A DNA stretch of 64,000 nt. Source: Andreprevotia chitinilytica DSM 18519. Lineage in GTDB: Bacteria; Pseudomonadota; Gammaproteobacteria; Burkholderiales; Chitinibacteraceae. A model generated the notes under the pieces. It made no database searches, was not told the origin of the DNA, and worked only from the letters and a program-made list of their open reading frames with translations. The position numbers and the translations under genes were made by a program. Shown here one piece after another: positions 25,683-34,189 of the stretch (position 1 is its first letter; every line of letters starts with the position of its first letter). Location of the stretch: positions 203,180 through 267,179 of the forward strand of contig NZ_JONM01000006.1 in the NCBI RefSeq assembly GCF_000711875.1, read 5' to 3'.

Positions 25683-26349
25683 ACTGCTTGGCCGGCGGCT
25701 CGACTACACGCTCAAGCGGAGTGCGCGCCGCCGCTCGATCGGTCTGAAAATCGGCCGTGACGGCCTCACCGTCACGTTGCCCGTCCGGGCACCCGTTGCG
25801 GAAGCCGAGCGGGTGATCCGGCTCAAGCTCGACTGGATTCTGCAACACCTCGATACCCCGCGACCGGAGCTCCCCCAACTACGCTCCGGTGGCCACGTGC
25901 TCTGGCTTGGTACACCACGTACCCTGATCGCCGACGCAGCCCGCTCCCGGCTCGATGACACGACACTGGCCTTGGCCGCGCCCGACGAACATGATGCGCT
26001 GGCTAAAGCCTTCACCCGCTTCTGCCAGCGCGCTGCCCGCAATTATTTCCAGCAACGCGTACCGTATTGGGCCGAACGCATGGGTCTGCAGCCGCGTCGC
26101 GTATTGCTCACCAGCGCGAAAAGCCGTTGGGGCAGCTGCACCGCCAGTGGCGATGTCCGCCTGAGCTGGCGGCTGATGCAGGCCCCGTTGGCCGTGATCG
26201 ACTACGTGATCGTCCACGAGCTGGCTCACTTGGCCGAACTCAACCACTCTCCACGTTTTTGGGCCGTGGTCGAGACTATCTGCCCGGATTGGAAGGCGCG
26301 ACGGGATTGGTTGAAAGGCGAGGGTGCAGCACTGTTGGCGTGGCGCTGA
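25666..26349 (+). CDS. YgjP-type metal-dependent hydrolase (DUF45)
   Basis: The 227-residue protein contains the zinc-peptidase-like signature VHELAHLAELNHSPRFW, with His184, Glu185, His188 and a further His194. This is the HExxH-x5-H pattern of the YgjP/DUF45 family. The N-terminal half has RRLDYTLKRSARRRSIGLKI and the family strand KSRWGSCTASGDVRLSWRL. Family members are predicted metalloproteases or nucleotide hydrolases; the substrate is not established here. ATG 25666 lies inside plsC (17-base overlap), which suggests translational coupling. It ends the glyQ-to-ygjP run. Confidence 0.88.
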   Translation: MQHRLELLGRRLDYTLKRSARRRSIGLKIGRDGLTVTLPVRAPVAEAERVIRLKLDWILQHLDTPRPELPQLRSGGHVLWLGTPRTLIADAARSRLDDTTLALAAPDEHDALAKAFTRFCQRAARNYFQQRVPYWAERMGLQPRRVLLTSAKSRWGSCTASGDVRLSWRLMQAPLAVIDYVIVHELAHLAELNHSPRFWAVVETICPDWKARRDWLKGEGAALLAWR

Positions 26350-26379
26350 GCCGAGTTTTTGACGATCGCCCTGTTAAGC

Positions 26380-26450
26380 ACCCCCCTCGCCCTCGCGTGC
26401 AAGGCTTTGCCTTGCTCAGCTATTAGTGGGAGAGGGGCCGGGGGAGAGGG
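26380..26450. repeat. Second copy of CTCCCC...GGGCCGGGGGAGAGGG repeat
   Basis: CCCCCTCGCCCTCGCG and GGGAGAGGGGCCGGGGGAGAGGG enclose an inserted segment with its own GCAAGGC/GCCTTGC hairpin. It lies between the convergent ends of the ygjP-like and LysR genes. It is the same family as 6160-6202. Confidence 0.7.
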
Positions 26451-26460
26451 ATTAACTACC

Positions 26461-27384
26461 TCAACTGAGCGGCATTGTTCCCATCGCGCTCGTCTGCTGC
26501 AAAACCTGCTCCACAAACGAAATAAACGTACTCACCTTGCCGCCCGCAGCCGGGCGCGACGAGGTCACCGCATGGATGGTGTGCGCTGGCAGTGGGTAAT
26601 TGCCCAGTAACTGCACCACGCGGCCATCCAACAATTCGCGGGACCAGAACCACTCCGGCATCACCGCAATGCCCAGATTGGCCAGCACCGCATCATAGAG
26701 CGCATCCATCGTGGATAGTGTCAGCCGTCCGGTCACATGCACGCTAAGGCTGCCTTTGCTTGTATCAGTGAAGCGCCAAATGCCGGGGTGATCGGTGCCG
26801 GAGAACAACAGGCATTGATGCTGTTGCAGGTGCGTGGGTTCTGTCACCGGCCCGTGCCGTTTCAGATAGTCAGGCGAGGCCACCACAATGCGTCGCGATG
26901 GGCCGACGGGGCGCGCAATCAGATTGGATTCACGCAGCGGCGCAATGCGGAACGCCACATCAACGCGTTCCTCGATCAGCTGCGATACCTGATCCGATAG
27001 CACGAGTTCAACGTGCACCTCCGGGTGCAATCGCTGCCATTGGGCCAGGGCCGGGATCAGCAGCCTGCGCCCAAACCCGTTCGAACACGCCACCCGGATA
27101 CGGCCACGCAACTTGCTGCCGCCATCCTGCACTGCTGCTTCGGCTTCTTGCGTGAGGGCAAGGATGCGTAGGGCGTGCTCCAGATAGACCTCGCCGCGCT
27201 CGGTCAGGCTGATGGCGCGGGTGGAGCGCCGAAACAGCGGGCAGCCCAGATGTTGTTCCAACGCGGCAAGCTGCCGGCTGATCGTGCCCTGGCCGATGCC
27301 CGTCGCGATCGATGCGCCGGTCAGGCTACCGGCCTGGGCGATGGCAACGAACACTGCCAGATGTTCATGCAGTCCGTTATTCAT
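26461..27384 (-). CDS. LysR-family transcriptional regulator
   Basis: The 307-residue protein has an N-terminal winged helix-turn-helix (about 8-65, GIGQGTISRQLAALEQHLG) and a substrate-binding-like domain (about 92-295). It resembles the subgroup that includes AphB/DmlR-like repressors (RIRVACSNGFGRRLLIPAL, DVAFRIAPLRESNLIARP). It is divergent from the carboxymuconolactone-decarboxylase-family gene and the small membrane gene, and a clear LysR-type operator lies in between, so it very likely controls them. The inducer is unknown. Confidence 0.88.
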   Translation of the reverse strand: MNNGLHEHLAVFVAIAQAGSLTGASIATGIGQGTISRQLAALEQHLGCPLFRRSTRAISLTERGEVYLEHALRILALTQEAEAAVQDGGSKLRGRIRVACSNGFGRRLLIPALAQWQRLHPEVHVELVLSDQVSQLIEERVDVAFRIAPLRESNLIARPVGPSRRIVVASPDYLKRHGPVTEPTHLQQHQCLLFSGTDHPGIWRFTDTSKGSLSVHVTGRLTLSTMDALYDAVLANLGIAVMPEWFWSRELLDGRVVQLLGNYPLPAHTIHAVTSSRPAAGGKVSTFISFVEQVLQQTSAMGTMPLS

Positions 27385-27400
27385 GTGTGCCGCCAGTCAT

Positions 27401-27419
27401 TTATGCGCAACAAGCATAA
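27401..27419. promoter_or_regulatory. LysR-type operator TTATGC-N7-GCATAA
   Basis: Six-base perfect arms with a 7-base spacer include the T-N11-A arrangement typical of LysR sites. The element begins 17 bases upstream of the LysR gene start and ends 82 bases before the divergent gene, a standard position for autorepression and activation. Confidence 0.65.
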
Positions 27420-27501
27420 CTCTTTCTATTGCGTCGCGTAGTATCCCTGCGCCTGCATCTCTAGACTTTGAACTCCATCCCACACGTATATGGAGTCGAA
27501 A

Positions 27502-28038
27502 ATGTTCACCTTGATCGATCCCGAACTGGCCACCGGCCAAGCCCGCGACCTGCTGCTGGATACGCAAAAGCAACTTGGCCGCACCCCGAATCTATACCGT
27601 GCCATGGCTAATAGCCCCAAGGCTTTGGCGGGCTATCTGGCTTTTCGCGGCGCGCTGCAAGGTGGTGCGCTCGATAGCAAGATGAATGAGCGCATCGCCC
27701 TGCTGACCGCGCAACTCAATGCCTGCGACTACTGCGTGGCAGCGCATAGTTTTCGTGGCCAGAAGATTGGCCTGTCTGCGGATGACCTGAACAACACGCG
27801 GCTTGGGATTTCCGAAGACCCAAAGATTAATGCAGCCTTGGCATTTGTGACTGCCTTGGTCAAAGGGCAGGGCCATGTGGCGGATGAAGTCCGCGATGCC
27901 CTGTTTGCGCAAGGCTGGACCGAGGCGCAAATCGGCGAAATCGTCGCCCATGTCGCCTTGAATGTGTTTTCCAACTACTTCAAGCAAATCGCCGAACCCG
28001 CACTGGATTTCCCGGTGCCGGCCGATCTGGTGGTTTGA
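27502..28038 (+). CDS. Carboxymuconolactone-decarboxylase-family (AhpD-like) protein
   Basis: The 178-residue protein is an all-helical AhpD-type fold. The redox/catalytic signature is NACDYCVAAHSFRGQKIGL, with the CxxC-xxx-H arrangement of peroxidase-type members. It may detoxify alkyl hydroperoxides or reactive electrophiles. ATG 27502 has GGAG 6 bases upstream, which favours it over ATG 27490. It is followed 13 bases later by the small membrane-protein gene, probably one operon under the divergent LysR regulator. Confidence 0.85.
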   Translation: MFTLIDPELATGQARDLLLDTQKQLGRTPNLYRAMANSPKALAGYLAFRGALQGGALDSKMNERIALLTAQLNACDYCVAAHSFRGQKIGLSADDLNNTRLGISEDPKINAALAFVTALVKGQGHVADEVRDALFAQGWTEAQIGEIVAHVALNVFSNYFKQIAEPALDFPVPADLVV

Positions 28039-28051
28039 ACGGGAGCGAGCC

Positions 28052-28519
28052 ATGACCCGCCTGACCCTGGAGGGCGCGCAACGCGTCTTCGTCTTTGCCC
28101 TTTCAGCCACCGCCGCCGCGATCGCCTGCCGCTTCGGTGGTGGCTCGGCCTACCTTGCCCCCTTCCTCGCCACCGCGGCTGTGCTCGCGGGGGCGGGCAA
28201 GGAGATCCAGCAGGCGGTGGTTTCGACATTGGTCGTGTATGCGATCAGCATCGTGATTGGCACGCTGGGCCACGTTCTGCTGCCTGCGTCGCCGTCGGCC
28301 GTCGTTTTAGCTTGCGCGGCTGGATTCCTGCTGTGTGTATTGTCGAAACGGCAACATCCACCAGCATTGGCATTGCTGGCTTTGGTGTTCACGCGCCAGC
28401 CGGATGTGCTGGCATCGATTGGCTTGCTGGGTACGGCGTTGGCGGCGGCTTTGGCCGCTGTAGCCGGGCATCGAATCAATATGGGGGTGCTGCTGAAGCG
28501 GTGGGCTGTGACGCAATGA
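28052..28519 (+). CDS. Small HPP-like integral membrane protein
   Basis: The 155-residue protein has four or five predicted membrane helices (about 10-27, 33-49, 58-80, 84-103, 125-145). The central motif KRQHPPALALLALVF resembles the HPP-family signature (His-Pro-Pro at a helix start). HPP-family proteins are membrane proteins, some linked to nitrite transport in plastids; here the function is unknown. GGAG lies 6 bases before the ATG. It is co-transcribed with the preceding AhpD-like gene. Confidence 0.7.
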   Translation: MTRLTLEGAQRVFVFALSATAAAIACRFGGGSAYLAPFLATAAVLAGAGKEIQQAVVSTLVVYAISIVIGTLGHVLLPASPSAVVLACAAGFLLCVLSKRQHPPALALLALVFTRQPDVLASIGLLGTALAAALAAVAGHRINMGVLLKRWAVTQ

Positions 28520-28671
28520 GCAATTAAATCCAGCATGATTTCAGCAAAAACTTACATGCTGCGATGCGATAAACCGAGTGCATTATTTTATTTGTCTTGC
28601 TATACCGGTAAAAATTTCCTGTGTTGGTGCTAGCTAGTACAGGCCGGTTTTCCCGTTGGAAGGAAAGACAA

Positions 28672-30306
28672 ATGAACGCCTTATCCATGGTGCAGAAGCT
28701 CTATATCGGCTTCGGTCTGATCGTTACCGTGATGTTGATTCTGACGTTGATGACCGCCTTCAATCTCAACCGGCTGGATCAATCCAGCGAAGCGCGCCTG
28801 CACAGCTTGCGATTGATCGCCAATGGCAATGACGTTTACGGCGATGTGGCCCGCGCGGCCGGTGCGGTGCGTCAGTACGGCTACACGGGTCAGGCCAACG
28901 TGATGAAAAACTACAAGGACGCCATTAGCAGCCTGCAAGAAACAACGGTGCCAAGACTCCGTAAGGAAATGGAGGGCGAACCGGAGCAACTGGCCCGCAT
29001 GGACAAGATACAGGCGCTGGCCAATGCCTGGGTGCGGGATTACGCCGAGCCGTTCTTGAAAAAGCGCGCCGAGATCGATGCCAAGCAGGCGACGATGGAT
29101 GATCTGGCGACGCTTTCCGTCTCGCTGGGCGCCAAGGCCAAGATCGCGCCGATTTCCGATCTGGTGGATGAAATCACCAAGCAAGCCACCGCGGAACACG
29201 AAGTGCGTAAGGTGGAAAATGAATCGATTCATCGCGTCACGGTGATGGCGCTCTGGATCGGCACCGCCATTGCGCTGCTGATCTCCATTTCTTCCTCGGT
29301 CATCATCGGCAGGGGCATCGTCGGCCGGCTGCATCACGCGGTCAGCAGCGCCAACGCGGTGGCCGGCGGCGATTTGAAGCAGCACATCGAAGTCTCCGGC
29401 GGCGACGAGATCACGGCCTTGATGCGTGCGCTGTCCGGCATGCAGGCAAAACTGGTCGAGATCATCTCTTGTATTCAGAGCAACTCGCATGATGTGGCGG
29501 CCTCTGCCGAGCAGATTGCAGCCAGCTCCAGCAACCTGGCGCAGGCATCTGGCGAGCAAAGCAACGCGGCCTCGGCCATGGCTGCCATCGTCGAAGAGCT
29601 GACGGTGAGTATCAATCATGTGTCCAACAACGCCCGCGATGCCCACACCCTGTCGCGTGAATCCGGCGAGCATGCCGATCACGGCAGCGGGGTGATCCGC
29701 ATGACGGTGGACGATATTCGCGAAATCGCCGAAACGGTCAAACTGGCTGCCGTGCGCATGAATGAATTGGGCGGCCATGCCGATCAGATTTCGTCGATTG
29801 TCGGGGTGATCAAGGAGATCGCGGATCAGACCAATCTGCTGGCGCTCAACGCCGCCATTGAGGCTGCCCGCGCCGGCGAGCAAGGGCGTGGCTTCGCCGT
29901 GGTGGCGGATGAGGTGCGCAAGCTGGCGGAACGCACCAGCCAGTCCACGCAGGAAATCGCCGGAATGATCAGCCGCATCCAGTCCGGCAGCCAGGAAACA
30001 CTCGGCACCATGCAGGACAGCGTGAGCAAGGTGGAGAACGGCGTAAACATGGCGAGCCAGGCTGGCGAAGCCATCGTGCAAATCCGCGATTCATCCATGC
30101 GGGTGGTGGAAATGGTGACGGATATTTCCACCTCGCTGCAGGAGCAGTCATCGGCCAGTAACCACGTGGCAATCAATGTGGAAAAGATTGCGCAGATGTC
30201 GGAAGAGAACAATCGCGCCGTCGAGGAAACGTCGCAGGCTGCCCAGCAATTGCGCGGGTTGGCGGATTCGCTGCAGCGGTCGGTGTCGTATTTCCGGTTT
30301 GCTTAA
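28672..30306 (+). CDS. Methyl-accepting chemotaxis protein
   Basis: The 544-residue chemoreceptor has a first membrane helix (about 10-30), a periplasmic four-helix-bundle-like sensor (about 32-190), a second helix (about 192-212), HAMP (about 213-265) and the cytoplasmic signalling domain. The conserved hairpin tip [34 protein letters not shown] is clear. There is no CheR-tethering pentapeptide at the C-terminus (ends SVSYFRFA). ATG 28672 follows AAGGA; a longer frame is not supported. A weak sigma-28-like element (AAAA-N15-TGCGATAA, 28546-28572) lies about 100 bases upstream. The ligand is unknown. Confidence 0.93.
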   Translation: MNALSMVQKLYIGFGLIVTVMLILTLMTAFNLNRLDQSSEARLHSLRLIANGNDVYGDVARAAGAVRQYGYTGQANVMKNYKDAISSLQETTVPRLRKEMEGEPEQLARMDKIQALANAWVRDYAEPFLKKRAEIDAKQATMDDLATLSVSLGAKAKIAPISDLVDEITKQATAEHEVRKVENESIHRVTVMALWIGTAIALLISISSSVIIGRGIVGRLHHAVSSANAVAGGDLKQHIEVSGGDEITALMRALSGMQAKLVEIISCIQSNSHDVAASAEQIAASSSNLAQASGEQSNAASAMAAIVEELTVSINHVSNNARDAHTLSRESGEHADHGSGVIRMTVDDIREIAETVKLAAVRMNELGGHADQISSIVGVIKEIADQTNLLALNAAIEAARAGEQGRGFAVVADEVRKLAERTSQSTQEIAGMISRIQSGSQETLGTMQDSVSKVENGVNMASQAGEAIVQIRDSSMRVVEMVTDISTSLQEQSSASNHVAINVEKIAQMSEENNRAVEETSQAAQQLRGLADSLQRSVSYFRFA

Positions 30307-31538
30307 GGCACCAATACGATCCGATCCGGCAACGCAGTCAGCCTGACCGCCGGCGAGCGCAAGATCAGCAACGCCTGAACCATGAACGCGATCACCGCCA
30401 CGATCAGACTCGCGCCCATGCCGAATTGCATGCTCACCGAAGCGCCCAGCAGCGCCCCAAGCGGGCGGGCACCATAGGTGGTGGTGCTGTTGATTGCCGA
30501 TAGCCGGCCCAGCATGCCTTGGGGTGTGATGGCTTGGCGTAGCGTGGTCGAGCTGATTGTCCATAGGATCGGCCCGGCGCCAAACAGAAAATAGCTGATG
30601 CACGCCAGCCAGAACGACGGCACGACGAGGGTGGCGGCCATCGTCATCGCCGCCAGTAATCCGCATAGCGGGCCAATCGCGAATGCCTGCCCAAAGACCA
30701 ACTTGCGCATGATCCTCGGCGTAGCCAGCGCGCCACACACCATACCGACCCCGTTGCAGGCCAAGGTTAGCCCCACTGTCGATGCGCTCAATCGCAAATG
30801 CTGCACTGCATAGGGCACATAGACCGCTTGCAAGGTGAAGAACCCGATATTGAAAAAGGCTGCCGTCGCAATGATCGGACGAAGCAGCGGGTCATTGATG
30901 GCGAAGTGCGCGCCTTCCTTCAATTCAGTAAAAAAATGGCGAGCGGGCTTTGCGTCGCGTGGTGGCTCATCGACGCCGATCAGCAGGGCAACCGCGAATG
31001 CAGACAAGCCGGTCGCCACGCCATAGGCCCAGCCCGCGCCAACCCAACCGACCATCAAGCCACCTGCCGCCGGACCAGCGGAATAGGCGATGCTGCGGAC
31101 GAGCTCGATCCGGCCATTCGCCGCCGTGAGTAGGGGGCGTGGAACCAGTGCCGGGATGAGGGACGGGGCAGCCACGCTGTAGGCCAGCGTGCCGGTGGCC
31201 CCGATAAAGCCAAGCAGCGCCAGGAGCGGGAGCGACAACAGCTGTGTCGCTGCCAGACATAAAACGCTGAGCATGGCGATCACGCGGCAGATTTCTCCGC
31301 CGACCATTAGGCGGCGACGTGAGTGCCTATCCGCCCAAACCCCGAGCGGGATCGCCAGCAGTAGAAATGGTAATGTTTGCGCCGCCTGCAGCAAGCCCGT
31401 CTGGCTGGCATTCGCGCCGAGCACGAAGACCGCGACGATGGGGGCGGCGGCGAGACTGATTTGCTCTGCGGACTGCGCAACGAGGTTCGACCAAGCCAGT
31501 CGTTGAAATGACGCCGGCAGGTGAGTGCGTGAAAACAT
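30303..31538 (-). CDS. MFS transporter, DHA3-like exporter
   Basis: The 411-residue protein has about 12 predicted membrane helices. The MFS loop signature after helix 2 is [17 protein letters not shown], and the second half repeats a related pattern ([13 protein letters not shown]). It resembles the EntS-like (DHA3) exporters of siderophores or drugs; the substrate is unknown. Its stop codon overlaps the chemoreceptor stop codon (shared TTAA). A strong hairpin ends two bases before the ATG, and no Shine-Dalgarno site is visible. Confidence 0.88.
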   Translation of the reverse strand: MFSRTHLPASFQRLAWSNLVAQSAEQISLAAAPIVAVFVLGANASQTGLLQAAQTLPFLLLAIPLGVWADRHSRRRLMVGGEICRVIAMLSVLCLAATQLLSLPLLALLGFIGATGTLAYSVAAPSLIPALVPRPLLTAANGRIELVRSIAYSAGPAAGGLMVGWVGAGWAYGVATGLSAFAVALLIGVDEPPRDAKPARHFFTELKEGAHFAINDPLLRPIIATAAFFNIGFFTLQAVYVPYAVQHLRLSASTVGLTLACNGVGMVCGALATPRIMRKLVFGQAFAIGPLCGLLAAMTMAATLVVPSFWLACISYFLFGAGPILWTISSTTLRQAITPQGMLGRLSAINSTTTYGARPLGALLGASVSMQFGMGASLIVAVIAFMVQALLILRSPAVRLTALPDRIVLVP

Positions 31539-31540
31539 GG

Positions 31541-31575
31541 TGCAATCCCGAGTGATGTTTATCGGGATGATTGCA
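31541..31575. promoter_or_regulatory. Imperfect inverted repeat immediately upstream of MFS start
   Basis: TGCAATCCCGA and TCGGGATGATTGCA pair with one bulged base around a 10-base loop. It ends two bases before the MFS ATG on the minus strand. It could be a repressor operator or an RNA hairpin that controls translation. Confidence 0.5.
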
Positions 31576-31727
31576 GCCGGGAAAGTGCCGCGCGTTCCGC
31601 TTCTTGCTTTGGAATCCGCCGAAATAGCTGCCAGTACTGCATTTGCTGTAAAATCCCAGCCAATTCAACACTCTAGATCGGGGCGCTTTGCGCCCCGTCG
31701 CCGTTTCACGGAACGAATCGCCCAGCC

Positions 31728-32666
31728 ATGAATGCCAATACCGATGTCGCGGCAATGACCGAAGCCGACAAGAAAGCCCAGTACAACCTGAACAAGCTGA
31801 CCAAGTGGCTGCGCCACGGCGTGGGCGATGCGATCAACGATTTCAACATGATCGAAGAGGGCGACCGCGTGATGGTGTGCCTGTCCGGTGGCAAGGACAG
31901 CTACACCATGCTCGATATCCTGCTGAGCCTGCAGAAATCCGCGCCGATCGATTTTTCCATCATCGCCGTCAATCTCGATCAAAAGCAGCCGGGCTTTCCG
32001 GAGCATGTGCTGCCGGAATATCTCGCCGCGCTGGGCGTGGAATACAAGATCATCGAGGAAGACACCTACAGCATCGTCAAACGCGTGGTGCCGGACGGCA
32101 AGACCACCTGTGGGCTGTGCTCGCGCTTGCGGCGCGGCATTCTGTACCGGGTGGCGGATGAGCTGGGCGCGACCAAGATCGCGCTGGGCCATCACCGCGA
32201 AGACATCCTCTCCACGCTGTTCCTCAACATGTTCTACGGCGGCAAGCTCAAGAGCATGCCGCCCAAGCTGGTGTCGGACGATGGTAAACATATCGTCATC
32301 CGCCCGTTGGCCTATTGCCGCGAAAAGGACATCATCCGCTACGCCGAGGCGAAGCAATTCCCGATCATTCCGTGCAATCTGTGCGGCAGCCAGCCCAACC
32401 TGCAGCGTCAGGTGATTGGCGACATGCTGGCCGATTGGGACAAGCGTTTCCCCGGTCGTATCGAATCCATGTTCCGCAGCCTGCGGAACGTGGTGCCGTC
32501 TCATCTGGCTGATCCAAAAATCTATGACTTTGTGGGCATCCAGGCCGACGGCACGCCGCGTGATGACGGCGACAAGGCGTTTGACCGCGAGTCGTTCAGT
32601 GATCCGGGCCGCATCTCCATCCTGGCGTCCAAACCTGCTGACGCGCACGACTGCGGAGAGGCTTGA
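31728..32666 (+). CDS. ttcA: tRNA 2-thiocytidine(32) synthetase
   Basis: The 312-residue enzyme thiolates cytidine 32 of tRNA with ATP and an iron-sulfur cluster. The PP-loop [16 protein letters not shown] (about 51-66) and two CxxC pairs ([10 protein letters not shown] and PCNLCGSQ) are present as in all TtcA. A 7-bp GC hairpin (GGGGCGC-TTT-GCGCCCC, 31680-31696) lies in the leader, without a T-run. The stop codon overlaps the next start (TGATG), so it is coupled to the SpeE-like gene. Confidence 0.96.
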   Translation: MNANTDVAAMTEADKKAQYNLNKLTKWLRHGVGDAINDFNMIEEGDRVMVCLSGGKDSYTMLDILLSLQKSAPIDFSIIAVNLDQKQPGFPEHVLPEYLAALGVEYKIIEEDTYSIVKRVVPDGKTTCGLCSRLRRGILYRVADELGATKIALGHHREDILSTLFLNMFYGGKLKSMPPKLVSDDGKHIVIRPLAYCREKDIIRYAEAKQFPIIPCNLCGSQPNLQRQVIGDMLADWDKRFPGRIESMFRSLRNVVPSHLADPKIYDFVGIQADGTPRDDGDKAFDRESFSDPGRISILASKPADAHDCGEA

Positions 32667-33454
32667 TGTTGTTCCGTTCCAAGCGATTCTCCCGTGGTGC
32701 CGAGGATGAGGTCGTCATCGATATCTCCGAAGAGTTCGGGGTACGCAAGCTGCACTTCGGCAACGACGACACGCAAAGCGCGATGCGGATCAACAATCCG
32801 ACCGAGCTGGTGCTGGCCTACTCGCGTTGTGTATTTGGCTTTTTGCTGTTCGTCGAGCCGCCACGTGATGCGTTGTTGATCGGTCTGGGAGGGGGCTCGA
32901 TTGCCAAGTGGGTGAACGACAAGCTGCCGCAGGCGCGGCTGACTTGTGTCGAACTGCACCAGCAAGTCGTCAATGTGGCGCGCAGCATGTTTGCATTGCC
33001 GGGCGATAGCGACCGGTTGGAAGTGATCGTCGGCGACGGTGCGGCGCACGTGTATGCCATGCCGGATGCATGCACCGACCTGATCGTGATGGATGCCTAC
33101 AGCGCGACGGGCATCGCCTCGCCGCTTGCGACCCCGGAATTCTTCATGGCGTGCCGCGACAAGCTGGCTGACAACGGCGTGCTTGCGATCAACCTGTGGG
33201 GCTCGGACAAGAAATTCAGCGAGTACTGCAACCGGCTTTCCGACGTGTTCGACGGCAAGTTGCTCTGCCTGCCGGCCCGGCAGAAGGGCAATGTGATCGC
33301 GTTCGGTTTCAAGCGTGCGCAGGGCGAGCCGCGCTGGGATCAACTGACCGACCGCGCCCGCGATCTCGAAGTCGCTTACGGTCTGGAATTTCCCGAGTTC
33401 GTCGCCGATCTGGCACGAATGAATCCGCATAACGATCGGAAGTTGTTTATCTAA
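32666..33454 (+). CDS. Spermidine-synthase-like methyltransferase-fold protein
   Basis: The 262-residue protein has the SpeE-type Rossmann core: [37 protein letters not shown] and [12 protein letters not shown]. The N-terminal domain is short compared with true SpeE. The usual active-site YDVIIxDxxDP motif is replaced by [10 protein letters not shown], so aminopropyl transfer is uncertain. It overlaps ttcA by one base and has GGAGAGG upstream, so it is translationally coupled. It may modify a small molecule; the substrate is unknown. Confidence 0.78.
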   Translation: MLFRSKRFSRGAEDEVVIDISEEFGVRKLHFGNDDTQSAMRINNPTELVLAYSRCVFGFLLFVEPPRDALLIGLGGGSIAKWVNDKLPQARLTCVELHQQVVNVARSMFALPGDSDRLEVIVGDGAAHVYAMPDACTDLIVMDAYSATGIASPLATPEFFMACRDKLADNGVLAINLWGSDKKFSEYCNRLSDVFDGKLLCLPARQKGNVIAFGFKRAQGEPRWDQLTDRARDLEVAYGLEFPEFVADLARMNPHNDRKLFI

Positions 33455-33548
33455 GCGGGCAAGCTGGCCGGCGATCGTCGCCCGCCTCTTCCTAAGCTTG
33501 GGGCAAGATGAGAGAATTGTCTCAACCCAAGATTTACAAGGTATTACC

Positions 33549-34046
33549 ATGCTCGACCGTGACGGCTATCGCCCGAACGTCGGCATCATCATCATCAACC
33601 GTCAGAATCAGGTGTTCTGGGGCAAGCGTGTGCGTGAGCATTCCTGGCAGTTTCCGCAGGGCGGCATCAAGCAAGGCGAATCCCCGGAACAGGCCATGTT
33701 TCGTGAGCTGATGGAAGAAGTGGGGCTCGAACCCCAACAGGTGCAGATCATTGGCCGCACCCGCGATTGGTTGAAGTACGATGTGCCGACCCACTGGGTC
33801 CGCCGCGAATGGCGCGGCACTTACAAGGGCCAGAAGCAAATCTGGTTCCTGCTCAGGTTGACTGGCCACGATTCGGACGTCTGTCTGCGTCGCACCAGCC
33901 ACCCGGAGTTCGACGCCTGGCGCTGGAACGAATACTGGGCGCCGCTTGAGGCGGTGATCGAGTTCAAGCGTGGGGTCTACGAGTCGGCGTTGACCGAATT
34001 GTCTCGCTTCCTCGAAGGCTCGCCACGCCGTCTGGCCGGGGGCTGA
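33549..34046 (+). CDS. rppH: RNA pyrophosphohydrolase
   Basis: The 165-residue Nudix enzyme removes pyrophosphate from 5' triphosphorylated mRNA and starts RNase E-dependent decay. The N-terminus [17 protein letters not shown] is the family start. The Nudix box [20 protein letters not shown] is complete (GX5EX7REUXEEXGU). AAGG is 7 bases before the ATG. A rho-independent terminator follows at 34073. Confidence 0.96.
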   Translation: MLDRDGYRPNVGIIIINRQNQVFWGKRVREHSWQFPQGGIKQGESPEQAMFRELMEEVGLEPQQVQIIGRTRDWLKYDVPTHWVRREWRGTYKGQKQIWFLLRLTGHDSDVCLRRTSHPEFDAWRWNEYWAPLEAVIEFKRGVYESALTELSRFLEGSPRRLAGG

Positions 34047-34072
34047 ACGCCCTGTTGTCAACATGAACCCGC

Positions 34073-34105
34073 CCGGTGCATTGTCCTGATGCACCGGGTT
34101 TTTTC
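34073..34105 (+). terminator. Rho-independent terminator after rppH
   Basis: A 9-bp stem CCCGGTGCA/TGCACCGGG with a 9-base loop is followed by TTTTTT, 27 bases after the rppH stop codon. Confidence 0.9.
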
Positions 34106-34189
34106 TGCCCATCCGCAATGCAGGCCGCTGATGCCGCATGGCGATCCAACCCATAGAACACAGCTTCCAAGCTTGCACTGGAGTGGCGC

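Noticed and set aside
28681..30081. 466-codon frame antisense to the chemoreceptor
   Set aside because: The plus-strand product is a clear methyl-accepting chemotaxis protein; the antisense product has no recognisable domain.
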